From: CAVPDE01 sp963707125
GTDB lineage: Bacteria; Desulfobacterota; DSM-4660; Desulfatiglandales; HGW-15
DNA: 64,000 nucleotides
Direction: 5' to 3'
Assembly: GCA_963707125.1 (NCBI GenBank)
Contig: CAVPOU010000020.1
Coordinates: forward strand, 310,001-374,000
Shown here: piece after piece, positions 24,387-32,903 of the stretch
Layout of the letters: each line of letters begins with the position of its first letter
How positions within the stretch are numbered: position 1 is the stretch's first letter
Made by a program: the position numbers and the translations under genes
The notes under the pieces: model-generated
What the model saw: only the letters and a program-made list of their open reading frames with translations
What the model was told of the DNA's origin: nothing
Database searches by the model: none

Positions 24387-25784
24387 TTGTCCATAGAGAT
24401 TGAAAGAAATGTCCTGGAAAACGCCTGCAAAGAGATGATCGAAACGATCCTCTTTTGCATTCCCGTCGCTTTCAAAGGAACCATCTATCGGGTCGGCAGG
24501 CCTCCCGCTTTGATTACCGAACGAATCACGTCCGGAGTCATCGATTCGCCCAGAAGACAAATATCCTGGGGACTTCCTGAGAAGTCTGAATACAATCCGC
24601 CCGGCAGGCCATGGATCGATTACCGGGATGAACCGGGAAGGCCGCTGGAAGCCATGGCTTGGTGCATAGAAAAACAGCTCAGCTGGACCTCCGCTGACCC
24701 CAGAAACGATCTGCGGAGTGTGAGACTCCAGGTGGAGGGGGTTGAAGAGGATTATCATCACATGGAGCCGGTGCTGGTCCGCAAGTCCGATCTCCACCTC
24801 GATAAGTATTCTTCCCTGGGGTATCCAAGGGATTACCAGGAGAGAACCATCTGGCAGGGCAGCGATTATGTGGTGGTCGCAGTCATCAAGATTCATTTCA
24901 GTCCCTACACGATCCGCGTCGGCAGCCGTGAAACCAGGGTGATCAAGAAACTGTCTCGCTCTCTGGGTACCCAGCTCCTTTCCCACCATCTGCGCCAGGA
25001 TAGTGTTCGAGCGATGCAGCAACTGGCCAGGGACAGGCTCAATGCGTGCAACATCCTTGCAGACTCCCTTCGAAACGCCATTACCAAATCCGCTCTGATT
25101 TTTTCCCTCGTTAAGATGGAGATCGGGAATCTGAGGGACCAGTGGGAGACTCTGCTCCTGAGAGAGCGGCATGAAAAAAATATGAAGCAAGAGGCCATTA
25201 AAGAACTGGAAGAGCTGTTGACCCACATGACGGGGAACACGCAGGAGATGAGAAATGATCTCGCGGGTGTGCAGCGCCGGTTCCTCGAACTTCCCCTGAG
25301 CCCTGAAAAGGCGGAGAAATGGGTCGCCCTGCAAATCCAGGAAAGATGGCGAGACCTGATTGCGAAGTCCCCTCAGGATGAGAAGACCACCCGCCGCATC
25401 TGGCAGACCGTAGACAAGCTCAAGAAGTCGCTCTATTACGGTAGGAATCCAGAAGTGGTCGCGGGTTACGCGGGGATTCCCAGGGATCTGAAAGAGGAAT
25501 GGGTGGATGCGATTTACAGCAATGTGGACGGGTACAATGATTTGGCGATTGAGCGTTTGCTCAGGCTTCTGGCCAATCCGGCCCTGTCCATCCCCAGCCG
25601 TGAAAGGTCCAGGAGGACGCTGACGCAGCTCAAGATCCTTGCAGAAAACATGAGTCAGCTTGAAAGAAACACAAACTTCCTCCTGCGGCACGTTCTGAAC
25701 GGAGGAGAGAACGGCTTTTCGGCGGAGTGGGTGAACGGGGATAAGGGAAACCACCCGGTGAGCCGTGAGCGGGAGGATCGATAA
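24387..25784 (+). CDS. Uncharacterised 465-aa protein with helical centre
   Basis: I do not recognise this protein. The first 190 residues are mixed and include RPPALITERITSG, YRDEPGRPLEAM and VVVAVIKIHF. Residues about 205-300 are highly helical (LARDRLNACNILADSLRNAITKSALIF.. and a coiled-coil-like HEKNMKQEAIKELEELL). The C-terminal third is again helical (TTRRIWQTVDKLKKSLYYG, RERSRRTLTQLKILAENM). The DRLNA..LRNAITKSA stretch recalls a histidine-kinase DHp helix pair, but no HATPase domain follows. The only start codon in frame is TTG 24387, preceded by GAGGG; an in-frame stop at 24342 rules out an upstream start. tRNA-Arg follows. Confidence 0.75.
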   Translation: MSIEIERNVLENACKEMIETILFCIPVAFKGTIYRVGRPPALITERITSGVIDSPRRQISWGLPEKSEYNPPGRPWIDYRDEPGRPLEAMAWCIEKQLSWTSADPRNDLRSVRLQVEGVEEDYHHMEPVLVRKSDLHLDKYSSLGYPRDYQERTIWQGSDYVVVAVIKIHFSPYTIRVGSRETRVIKKLSRSLGTQLLSHHLRQDSVRAMQQLARDRLNACNILADSLRNAITKSALIFSLVKMEIGNLRDQWETLLLRERHEKNMKQEAIKELEELLTHMTGNTQEMRNDLAGVQRRFLELPLSPEKAEKWVALQIQERWRDLIAKSPQDEKTTRRIWQTVDKLKKSLYYGRNPEVVAGYAGIPRDLKEEWVDAIYSNVDGYNDLAIERLLRLLANPALSIPSRERSRRTLTQLKILAENMSQLERNTNFLLRHVLNGGENGFSAEWVNGDKGNHPVSREREDR

Positions 25785-25828
25785 AGGAACTGGAATTCTC
25801 TTTCCGGCTTTGCTAGAGTGAGGGCCAT

Positions 25829-25902
25829 GCGCCTGTAGCTCAGATGGATAGAGCAGCGGACTTCTAATCCGCAGGCCCCGTGTTCGAATCACGGCAGGCG
25901 CG
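25829..25902 (+). tRNA. tRNA-Arg (anticodon UCU)
   Basis: A 74-nt cloverleaf: acceptor GCGCCTG against CAGGCGC, anticodon loop CTTCTAA with UCU at 25863-25865, and T-arm GTTCGAATC. CCA is not encoded. It lies between the 465-aa gene and the convergent 299-aa gene. Confidence 0.97.
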
Positions 25903-25906
25903 CTTT

Positions 25907-26806
25907 CTATTTTTCCTCTGCTAAGGCGATGTCGATCAGGTAATTGCCTTTTCTCGGTCCCTTTTCTAGGACGGATTTTCTTGAGACGATGCCCGCACCC
26001 CTGAATACCGTTACAGGAGTATAAAACTGGATGTCATGGAGTATTTTCCCGAGCTTCAAGCTGTCGAGCAAAGCCCGATCAGCAGAAGAAACAACAACGC
26101 TTGTTAGACCCCCAACCTGGTAAACTACATCCAATTCTACCGCGTACCTGTGTCTTTTGCCATCATGGAAATGAATCTTGATGGATGAAATGTCCAGGAA
26201 ATCATCTTGAGTTTTCACCGAGGCCTGGATTTCTCCGGAAAGGGCCGGAACCATCTCATTCATCCCTTTATTTCTCAAGGAGCTTACTAGAAAATCTCGG
26301 ACATACTTGAGATCCTCTTTGGAAAGAGTCTCATTCCGCATCCATTCCTTGAACTGTGAGACAGCCGATTGAGGTAAAGAAAGCGAAAGGTAGCATCGCA
26401 AGATGTTTTTTGCCGCGATCGTAGGAAGAATCCCTTCCTTGAGAAGCTTTTGGAGTTCGCTGACAGCTTCTTCGTACTGGCCGAATTTGGCAAGGGCCAG
26501 GGCGCCCTCAATGGCGGCTACTTCTTTGGTTCTAGAAAAGGTGAAGAGTTTCTTGATCAGGGTTTGAAGCTGCGGGGATAAATCCGGAGTCGTGGGCGCA
26601 CTTCGAATTTCAGCAATGTCTCTGTTGACATCCAGAATCCTTTTTTTCACGGCTTCAGTGAACTTCTCAGTATTCTGGAGTTGCAGATTGGTTCCCAAGA
26701 GCGAGAGGATTTCTTCATACTTCCCCCTGGATTCAGCAAGCAGCCCTTGTGCCCGGTAAACAGAAGCCTGCTTAACCAGAGAGCGCACACGTTCCGCCTC
26801 AGACAT
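25907..26806 (-). CDS. TPR-like protein of unknown function, 299 aa
   Basis: The first 185 residues are helical with repeat-like helix pairs (SVYRAQGLLAESRGKYEEILSLL; AALALAKFGQYEEAVSELQKLL-like segments), suggesting tetratricopeptide-type repeats. The last 90 residues are beta-rich (IKIHFHDGKRHRYAVELDVVYQV, TPVTVFRGAGIVSRK) and could be a PilZ-like or other small beta domain; this is not certain. ATG 26806 is preferred over one 12 nt upstream because GGAGGTGTCT lies just before it. It is divergent from the sigma-54 activator, sharing a 448-nt upstream region, and may be controlled by it. Confidence 0.72.
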   Translation of the reverse strand: MSEAERVRSLVKQASVYRAQGLLAESRGKYEEILSLLGTNLQLQNTEKFTEAVKKRILDVNRDIAEIRSAPTTPDLSPQLQTLIKKLFTFSRTKEVAAIEGALALAKFGQYEEAVSELQKLLKEGILPTIAAKNILRCYLSLSLPQSAVSQFKEWMRNETLSKEDLKYVRDFLVSSLRNKGMNEMVPALSGEIQASVKTQDDFLDISSIKIHFHDGKRHRYAVELDVVYQVGGLTSVVVSSADRALLDSLKLGKILHDIQFYTPVTVFRGAGIVSRKSVLEKGPRKGNYLIDIALAEEK

Positions 26807-27160
26807 AGACACCTCCATCCAAAAGATTGCCCGAGTATCGCCCTCCTATTTCTCTTCCAAGAAACAAGCAAAGCTCATGCCCAATGTTTGCTCCTTCCCG
26901 AGGATCCTATATTTCATTGGAATTTATGAGGATATCGTTTCGATGAATTCCTTTGCAGAAAGACTTCAACAAGAAGGCGCGCGCCAAGGGATACGGCGGT
27001 GAAGGGTGCCGGAGTCATTCGCCGGCCATTCTTGTGTGTGTACAAACGTAATATTCTAATCATTGGATGACTCATCACAGCCAATAATTGCTTAATATTA
27101 TATACTTTCTCTAATTGATTCATAAGCTTTTTGTCCATAAACATACCCAAATGCAAATAG

Positions 27161-27222
27161 GTATACTTTTTTCCAGTTGATTCGCCAAAAAAGTATACAT
27201 TTCTTTTTTTGCTGGCTATAAT
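27161..27222 (+). promoter_or_regulatory. Promoter with overlapping palindromic operator for the sigma-54 activator
   Basis: In this AT-rich divergent region, GTATACTTTTTT (27161-27172) and AAAAAAGTATAC (27187-27198) form a perfect 12-bp inverted repeat with a 14-nt spacer. The right arm overlaps a -35-like TATACA (27194-27199), which is 17 nt from a perfect -10 TATAAT (27217-27222). The activator start codon is at 27255. The remaining 26807-27160 region holds no gene. Confidence 0.6.
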
Positions 27223-27254
27223 ATAGAAGCTAAAAGTAACGCAAGGAGATAAGC

Positions 27255-28757
27255 ATGAACGGAAGAACATCGACACCCGGATCATCGATAGCTGAACTGC
27301 GCGAGATTGGCCACTGGCTTTCATCGGTTCTTGACCTGCGTAACGTTCTTGAATTCATCATCGATAGGGGCACGAAGAGGATGCGAGCAAAGGCCAGTTC
27401 GTTGCTTCTCGTGAATCCAAAAGCGAAAAAGCTCTATTTCGAAGTAGCTACGGGCGAAGCGAAGGACGAGGTCAGAAAGTTTGAGATCAACATAGGCCAG
27501 GGTATTGCGGGATGGGTTGCCCAGAAAGGAGAGACTCTTCTGATCCAGGATGTCAATAGTGATCCGCGCTGGTACAAGCAAATTAGCGAATCCATCGGCT
27601 TCAAGACTTGCTCTATTCTTTGCGTGCCTTTAAAAACCGATGATGAAATTATCGGGGTAATGGAAATGATTGACAAAGAGGATGGGAGTCCCTTTCAGGA
27701 GGAAGATAAGAGCATACTGGAAGCTTTTGCCGCGCTTGCTGCGCAGGCAATCAGCAACGCAAAGAAGATTAAGCAATTTACGCAGGAAAATATAGACCTC
27801 AAAGAAGAGCTTTGGAAAAAATACCAGATCATCGGAGATAGCGCACTTCTGAAGAAGGCGATTTCAGATGCCCTGAAAGTTGCGAATTCAAAAACAAGCA
27901 CGATGATCTTGGGAGAAAGCGGAACAGGCAAGGAATTACTTGCTAGAAGGATTCACGAGAATGGCTCAAGAAAAAAGAAGCCTTTGATCATTCTCAACTG
28001 TGCAGCGCTGCCCGAGACACTCCTCGAAGCGGAGCTTTTTGGGCACGAAAAAGGAGCATTCACAGGAGCGCTCACTCAAAAAAACGGGAAGTTTGAACTG
28101 GCGGACGAAGGAACTCTTTTCCTGGATGAGATTGGAGAGATGACGCCGAGCATGCAGGCCAAGCTCCTGGGGGTCCTTCAGGAGGGCGTCTTCTATCGCG
28201 TGGGAGGAAACACCCCGATCACGGTGGATGTGAGAATGATTTGCGCGACGAACAAAGATATCGCGCGCGAGGTGGGCGAAGGAAGATTCCGGGAGGACCT
28301 ATACTATCGGTTGAATGTGGTCCAGATCCGCATGCCCGCTCTCAGAGAGAGACGGGAAGACATTACGCCTCTTGTCGACTACTTTCTCACCATGTTCAAG
28401 CAGGAGAGAGGATTTCTGGATCTTCCCATCTCCAAAGGAGCAATGGATAAGATGCTCCAGTATGACTGGCCTGGGAATGTGAGGGAATTGAGAAATGCGA
28501 TCGAGCGAGCGGTCGTGATGGGGAACGGAAAAGAAGTCCTGCTTGAAGATCTGCCCATCGGCGGAGAGAAAACGAGCCCGCCGGCCCTCGAGCTTGGCCT
28601 AAGTCTGAAGGAGGCGGAGAACCGGTTCAAGAAGGAATTCATTTGTGTGAATCTCAAATACCACAACGGGAACAGAAGCAAAGCCGCCAAGACCATGGGC
28701 ATTCAAAGAACCTACCTGTCGCGCCTGATTTCGAAGTATGGATTGCAGGGGGTCTGA
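27255..28757 (+). CDS. Sigma-54-dependent transcriptional activator with GAF domain
   Basis: The 500-residue protein has an N-terminal GAF-type sensory domain (about residues 20-170, including GIAGWVAQKGETLLIQDVNSD). The AAA+ domain carries Walker A GESGTGKELLAR, the sigma-54 contact loop GAFTGA and Walker B TLFLDEIGEM. A C-terminal Fis-type helix-turn-helix reads NRSKAAKTMGIQRTYLSRL. It would sense a small molecule through GAF and drive open complex formation at -24/-12 promoters. The strong AAGGAG site fixes the start. Its own promoter looks sigma-70-like. Targets are unknown; the divergent 299-aa gene is one candidate. Confidence 0.95.
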   Translation: MNGRTSTPGSSIAELREIGHWLSSVLDLRNVLEFIIDRGTKRMRAKASSLLLVNPKAKKLYFEVATGEAKDEVRKFEINIGQGIAGWVAQKGETLLIQDVNSDPRWYKQISESIGFKTCSILCVPLKTDDEIIGVMEMIDKEDGSPFQEEDKSILEAFAALAAQAISNAKKIKQFTQENIDLKEELWKKYQIIGDSALLKKAISDALKVANSKTSTMILGESGTGKELLARRIHENGSRKKKPLIILNCAALPETLLEAELFGHEKGAFTGALTQKNGKFELADEGTLFLDEIGEMTPSMQAKLLGVLQEGVFYRVGGNTPITVDVRMICATNKDIAREVGEGRFREDLYYRLNVVQIRMPALRERREDITPLVDYFLTMFKQERGFLDLPISKGAMDKMLQYDWPGNVRELRNAIERAVVMGNGKEVLLEDLPIGGEKTSPPALELGLSLKEAENRFKKEFICVNLKYHNGNRSKAAKTMGIQRTYLSRLISKYGLQGV

Positions 28758-28786
28758 TTCTTAGTAGAAAGGATGTGCTTCCAGGC

Positions 28787-29128
28787 TTAGAACTGGCAGT
28801 CGAGGGTGGTCAAATATTTGGCCACTCGCTTCCAGACATCCCGACTGCAAATATCCGATCCTGAGAACTCATTTTGCCCGACCTTCAGTTTCAGGATTTC
28901 CTTCACGAAATAGACCTCTTGACCCTTATTGTCCTGGAAGGAAATCCTGAGATCGCACCCGTCCCAGGCCTTATCAGAGAAGATCGCGACACGCCATTCG
29001 AAAGTGACCAGCAATTGATGTTCTGAAACCTTGGACACGTCGCATTTGACCGTGGGTTTGGCGTCGGCGAGGTTTGAGATTAGGAAAAGGGCGGAGAGGG
29101 CCAGTAAGAGGCGAAGCTTCTTGTTCAT
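28787..29128 (-). CDS. Small secreted protein, 113 aa
   Basis: The product MNKKLRLLLALSALFLISNLADA-KPTVKC.. has a clear signal peptide with cleavage after ADA. The mature part of about 90 residues has four cysteines (KCDV, GCDLRI, DICSRDV, LDCQF) that could form two disulfides, and reads as a beta-sandwich (LLVTFEWRVAIF, DLRISFQDNKGQEVYFVKEILKLKVG). No family is recognised. ATG 29128 follows GAGGAGGGAAATCCC; a longer reading adds 23 non-signal residues. It converges with the sigma-54 activator, 29 nt apart. Confidence 0.75.
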   Translation of the reverse strand: MNKKLRLLLALSALFLISNLADAKPTVKCDVSKVSEHQLLVTFEWRVAIFSDKAWDGCDLRISFQDNKGQEVYFVKEILKLKVGQNEFSGSDICSRDVWKRVAKYLTTLDCQF

Positions 29129-29307
29129 GGGATTTCCCTCCTCAGCGGACAAAGTGCTAAGCATTTCGAGCCTAAACGAATTCAGTCGCTTTAGCAAGGT
29201 TCCAGTTCAGTAGGCATCTGACAAAGGAAATAGGCCAGGCAAACGGGTCAGGATAAACTTCAGGCTTGAAGTTTGCGGATATTCGTTTATAGTATGCCTG
29301 AATGCAA

Positions 29308-29464
29308 CTACTCAGGTAGATAGACTGAAGGTAGATAGACTGAAGGAAAAGACATGCGCGATCACACAAAGCCAAGATCGTTTGGATACGTTAGCAGGTG
29401 ATTGTGTCGTGGATGATCATTATTGCCCTTCAGTCTTCAGCCTTCAGCCTAAACACCTGAGCAG
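29308..29464. repeat. Word-repeat palindrome of AGACTGAAGG units
   Basis: The left arm (29308-29346) and right arm (29426-29464) match over about 39 nt, built from CTGAAGG/AGACTGAAGG words inside outer CTACTCAGG/CCTGAGCAG. It lies in the divergent region between the secreted protein and the BI-1 gene, whose start is 35 nt further on. The rest of 29129-29498 has no gene. Confidence 0.72.
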
Positions 29465-29498
29465 CTATGCCTGAACTATTTGAGGGAGGTTTGAATCC

Positions 29499-30203
29499 AT
29501 GAGAACGGACACTGTTGTGAAAACAAGGGCGGAAGTCCTTGTCAGCGACTACGTGAGGAGCGTGTACAACTGGATGGGCATTGGTCTGACCCTCACAGGG
29601 TTCACGGCCTATTATGTCTCCAACAGCGAGAGTCTCCTGCGCCTTGTTTTTGGGAATCCTCTTCTTCTCATGGTGCTGATCATTGCTGAACTGGGTCTTG
29701 TTTTCGCCATTGCCGGGAGGGTGAACAGGATGAGCGCGGGCACGGCAACGGCCCTTTTCGTGATTTATTCCGCCCTCAACGGGGTGACCCTTTCTTCGAT
29801 CTTTCTGGTCTATGCTAGTGCCTCCATCGTGAGCACCTTTTTCATCTGTGCCGCCACGTTCATTGCCTGCAGCCTCTACGGATGGACCACCAAAAAGGAT
29901 CTCACCTCTCTGGGCGGTTTTATGATGATGGGTCTGATCGGCATCGTCATTGCGTCTCTGGTAAACATGTTCGTCCGGAGCAGCGGTATGAGTATGATCA
30001 TCAGCTACATCGGAGTCTTTGTTTTCGTGGGTCTCACCGCCTATGACACTCAGAAGATCAAGAACATGGCCATGACCCAGCCGGCAAACCTGGATGGAGG
30101 CGTCATTCGAAAGGGAGCGATTCTGGGTGCCCTGTCTCTCTACCTCAACTTCATTAACCTCTTCCTGATGCTACTCAACATTTTCGGTCAGAGAAGGAAC
30201 TAA
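29499..30203 (+). CDS. Bax inhibitor-1/YccA-family membrane protein
   Basis: A 234-residue protein with seven hydrophobic segments and the UPF0005/BI-1 features: a short cytoplasmic N-terminus, YNWMGIGLTLTGFTAYYV in the first helix, and SYIGVFVFVGLTAYDTQKIK near residues 168-188, where the conserved Asp of the family pore lies. Bacterial members act as pH-sensitive calcium leak channels (YetJ) or interact with FtsH (YccA). The start follows GAGGGAGGTTTGAATCC. It is a single gene with a terminator-like hairpin downstream. Confidence 0.93.
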   Translation: MRTDTVVKTRAEVLVSDYVRSVYNWMGIGLTLTGFTAYYVSNSESLLRLVFGNPLLLMVLIIAELGLVFAIAGRVNRMSAGTATALFVIYSALNGVTLSSIFLVYASASIVSTFFICAATFIACSLYGWTTKKDLTSLGGFMMMGLIGIVIASLVNMFVRSSGMSMIISYIGVFVFVGLTAYDTQKIKNMAMTQPANLDGGVIRKGAILGALSLYLNFINLFLMLLNIFGQRRN

Positions 30204-30217
30204 CGTAATCCGGATCA

Positions 30218-30282
30218 ACCATCCCCTCTGGTTCCGCTTTACCGTGGTCAAGGCGGATGATTCCATGAGGGGTTGTTATTTT
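30218..30282 (+). terminator. Terminator-like hairpin after the BI-1 gene
   Basis: CCCCTC and GAGGGG, extended by AAC/GTT, enclose a smaller inner stem (CCGC..GCGG), and are followed by ATTTT. It lies between the BI-1 stop and the radical SAM gene. Confidence 0.5.
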
Positions 30283-30292
30283 AAGTCGTGCC

Positions 30293-31231
30293 ATGAATCT
30301 TGAGCCGTCTTATCTGGGGCTGTATTCCGAAGGACTCTTGAAGGAAAGGATTAAGAAGGCCTTTGCTGTACTTGAATCGTGCCGTCTTTGCCCGAGGAAC
30401 TGCGGGGTCAATCGTCTGGATGGGGAATTAGGGTTTTGCGAAATGGGTAGGAAGGCCAGAGTCGCCAGCTACAATGCCCATTTCGGAGAAGAATCCCCCC
30501 TGGTCGGAAGATCCGGTTCAGGAACGATCTTTCTCAGTTCGTGCAATCTCCTTTGCAGCTTTTGCCAGAACTTCGAGATCAGCCACGGGAAAGAGGGAGC
30601 TGAGGTGGGGCCTGAGCAGATGGCGCTCATGATGGTTCAGCTCAGCGAGGCCGGATGCCACAACATCAACTTTGTGACCCCCAGCCACGTGGTTCCCCAA
30701 ATCCTCGAGGCGCTTCCCTCTGCGATCGAAAGAGGTCTCAGGGTACCGCTGGTCTACAACTCCAGCGGTTACGACGGCAGGGAAACCCTTGAGCTTCTCG
30801 ACGGGATCTTCGACATTTACATGCCGGATTTCAAATTTTGGGATAATCGCTGGGCAGAGAGGTATTGCCGGGCGCCGGACTACAGGGAAGCGGCGAGTGC
30901 TGCCCTTCGGGAGATGCACAGGCAGGTGGGCGACCTGGCCATGGATGAGCGGGGCATCGCTTACAGAGGGCTTCTGGTAAGACACCTGGTCATGCCGAAC
31001 CGGGTCGCCGGAACAGAAAAGATCATGGAATTCCTGGCAAGAGAGATCTCCCCGAGCACCTATGTGAACGTGATGGACCAGTACAGGCCCTGCGGGAGTG
31101 CTTGCCGGGATGAGTTCATCAATCGCCGTCTTCATTCAAAGGAGTATCGTGACGCGGTGAATGCTGCCAAAAAAGCCGGCATTGAGCGTCTGGACGAAAG
31201 GGATCAAGCTCGATTGATTTTTATGCGATGA
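30293..31231 (+). CDS. PflX-like radical SAM protein
   Basis: A 312-residue radical SAM enzyme with the CxxxCxxC motif CNLLCSFC near residues 84-91 that binds the SAM-cleaving 4Fe-4S cluster. An N-terminal Cys-rich stretch CRLCPRNCGVNR..GFC (about 31-51) is typical of the COG1313/PflX group, which resembles pyruvate formate-lyase activases. The substrate protein is unknown. No glycyl radical enzyme lies nearby. Its stop overlaps the start of the phosphoesterase gene (ATGA), so the pair is translationally coupled. Confidence 0.88.
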   Translation: MNLEPSYLGLYSEGLLKERIKKAFAVLESCRLCPRNCGVNRLDGELGFCEMGRKARVASYNAHFGEESPLVGRSGSGTIFLSSCNLLCSFCQNFEISHGKEGAEVGPEQMALMMVQLSEAGCHNINFVTPSHVVPQILEALPSAIERGLRVPLVYNSSGYDGRETLELLDGIFDIYMPDFKFWDNRWAERYCRAPDYREAASAALREMHRQVGDLAMDERGIAYRGLLVRHLVMPNRVAGTEKIMEFLAREISPSTYVNVMDQYRPCGSACRDEFINRRLHSKEYRDAVNAAKKAGIERLDERDQARLIFMR

Positions 31232-31878
31232 GTGCCAACGGAAAAACGTTCATTGTGGGTGATGTTCACGGGTGCCTCGGCATGTTGAAGAGGCTCATGG
31301 ACAGCATTGGGTGGAGCCCTGAGGCGGACCGGCTCATTTTCCTCGGCGATTTCATTGACCGGGGCTTGGAATCCAGGGGGGTCGTCGAGTATGTCGTGGA
31401 GATCTCGAAACTCTCCGGACGCGTGGAATGCCTCATGGGGAACCATGAAAAGATCCTCCTCGACTTTCTGGATGGGAAGGATATGAACACCTTCTTTCTA
31501 AACGGGGGCCTGGCGACTCTCAACAGCTACCGGCCGGAGCATCAACAATATGGAGGATTTCTTATCCCTGAAGAGCATCTGTCTTTTTTCCGTTCTCTCA
31601 AACTCCTCATCGAGCTCGATGAGTATTATGTGGTTCACGCAGGGTTGAGGCCGGGTGTCCCCATAGAGAGTCAGAACACTGAGGATCTTCTCTGGATCCG
31701 GGATTCCTTCATCTTCTCAAACCACTCCTTCGGCAAGAGGGTGATCTTCGGCCACACGCCCTTTGCCCAGCCCCTGGTTATGGAGAACAAGATCGGCCTG
31801 GACACAGGCGCTGTTTATGGGAACAGACTGACCTGTCTCGAACTGCCTTCCTTGAAATTCCATTTCGTGGAAGCATGA
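31228..31878 (+). CDS. Serine/threonine-phosphatase-type metallophosphoesterase
   Basis: The 216-residue protein carries the phosphoprotein-phosphatase blocks GDVHGCLGML, FLGDFIDRG, LMGNHE and FGHTPF that ligate two metal ions. Related enzymes are PrpA/ApaH-like phosphatases acting on phosphoserine or diadenosine nucleotides. The gene overlaps the radical SAM gene by 4 nt and is followed after 7 nt by the HgdB-like gene, forming a three-gene unit. Confidence 0.92.
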   Translation: MSANGKTFIVGDVHGCLGMLKRLMDSIGWSPEADRLIFLGDFIDRGLESRGVVEYVVEISKLSGRVECLMGNHEKILLDFLDGKDMNTFFLNGGLATLNSYRPEHQQYGGFLIPEEHLSFFRSLKLLIELDEYYVVHAGLRPGVPIESQNTEDLLWIRDSFIFSNHSFGKRVIFGHTPFAQPLVMENKIGLDTGAVYGNRLTCLELPSLKFHFVEA

Positions 31879-31885
31879 GGGACCC

Positions 31886-32888
31886 TTGGGCTTTACCGTC
31901 GGACTCACCTCTACTATCCCGGTTGAAATCGTCCTCGCTGCCGGGTGTAAACCCCTGGACCTCAACAATATCTTCATCACCTCCCCGGCACCGGAAAAAT
32001 TCATCCAGCAAGCCGAGCACGCGGGGTTCGCCCATAATATCTGTGCCTGGATCAAAGGGATCTACTCCACGATCCTTCAGCACCGCATTCCTTGCGTGAT
32101 TGCCGTGACAGGCGGGGATTGCAGCAACACGACGGCGCTCGCGGAACTTCTTGAGAGAAGAGGGGTCAGGGTTATCCCCTTTTGATTTCCCCCTCAATCG
32201 TGACCGCGAACTTCTCAAAAGACAGATGGAGAACTTGAGTCGAACCCTTGGTGCGTCCTGGAGTGAAGTGGAAAAGGCCAGAGCCCGGCTCGGCACGATT
32301 CGGCGGAAGTTGCAGGAGCTGGACAGGCTCACCTATGAAGAGAATCTTGTAACCGGTTTTGAGAACCACCTCTTTCTGGTCACAAGTTCGGATTTCAAAT
32401 CGGATCCGGATGCCTACGAGAATGAATTGGATCAGTTCCTCCAGGAGGCCAAAGCGAGATCTCCTCGGGAAGGATCCATAAGGCTGGGCTATCTCGGGGT
32501 TCCGCCGATTTTCAGTGATCTCTATGAATTCATCGAATCCGTGGGCGGAAGAGTCGTGTACAACGAGATCCAGCGGCAGTTCAGTATGCCTTGTGCAGAG
32601 GGAGATATCGTGGACCAGTATTTGAAGTACACGTATCCTTACGGCATCACGGGCAGGCTGGAAGATATCCGGAAGGCGATCGAGGAGAGGCAGCTCGACG
32701 GCCTTATTCACTACACACAGACCTTTTGCTTCAGGCAGATCTACGACATCATCCTTAGAGAGAGCCTTCCTTTGCCTCTTCTCACGATCGAAGGGGATAA
32801 ACCCGGTAAAGTCGACAGCCGGACCGCTCTCCGACTTGAAACCTTCGTGGAAATGCTGAAGATGAGAAAAGGGGATCAGTGGTTGTGA
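31886..32888 (+). pseudogene. 2-hydroxyacyl-CoA dehydratase (HgdB)-like protein, frameshifted
   Basis: The reading frame from TTG 31886 (GFTVGLTSTIPVEIVLAAG.., the usual start of this family) stops at TGA 32183-32185. Deleting one T from the TTTT run at 32180-32183 rejoins it to the next frame (VIPF-DFPLNRD..), which continues to 32888, giving 333 residues. Three cysteines (NICAW, GGDCSN, TFCFRQ) could coordinate a 4Fe-4S cluster, as in the dehydratase and benzoyl-CoA-reductase families. A TTT-TGA site is shift-prone, so a +1 frameshift is possible, but a homopolymer error or mutation is simpler. It follows the phosphoesterase after 7 nt. Confidence 0.82.
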
Positions 32889-32903
32889 GGTAAGACCGAC
32901 CTT

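Noticed and set aside
24291..25892. Long open frame (533 codons) on the minus strand
   Set aside because: It starts inside the antisense of tRNA-Arg and covers the plus-strand 465-aa gene, which has a promoter and a more protein-like composition. It is an antisense shadow.
32183..32185. Possible selenocysteine UGA in the HgdB-like gene
   Set aside because: A tRNA-Sec is present, but reading through TGA leads to an unrelated frame; the homology continues only after a one-base shift, so this is a frameshift and not a Sec codon.
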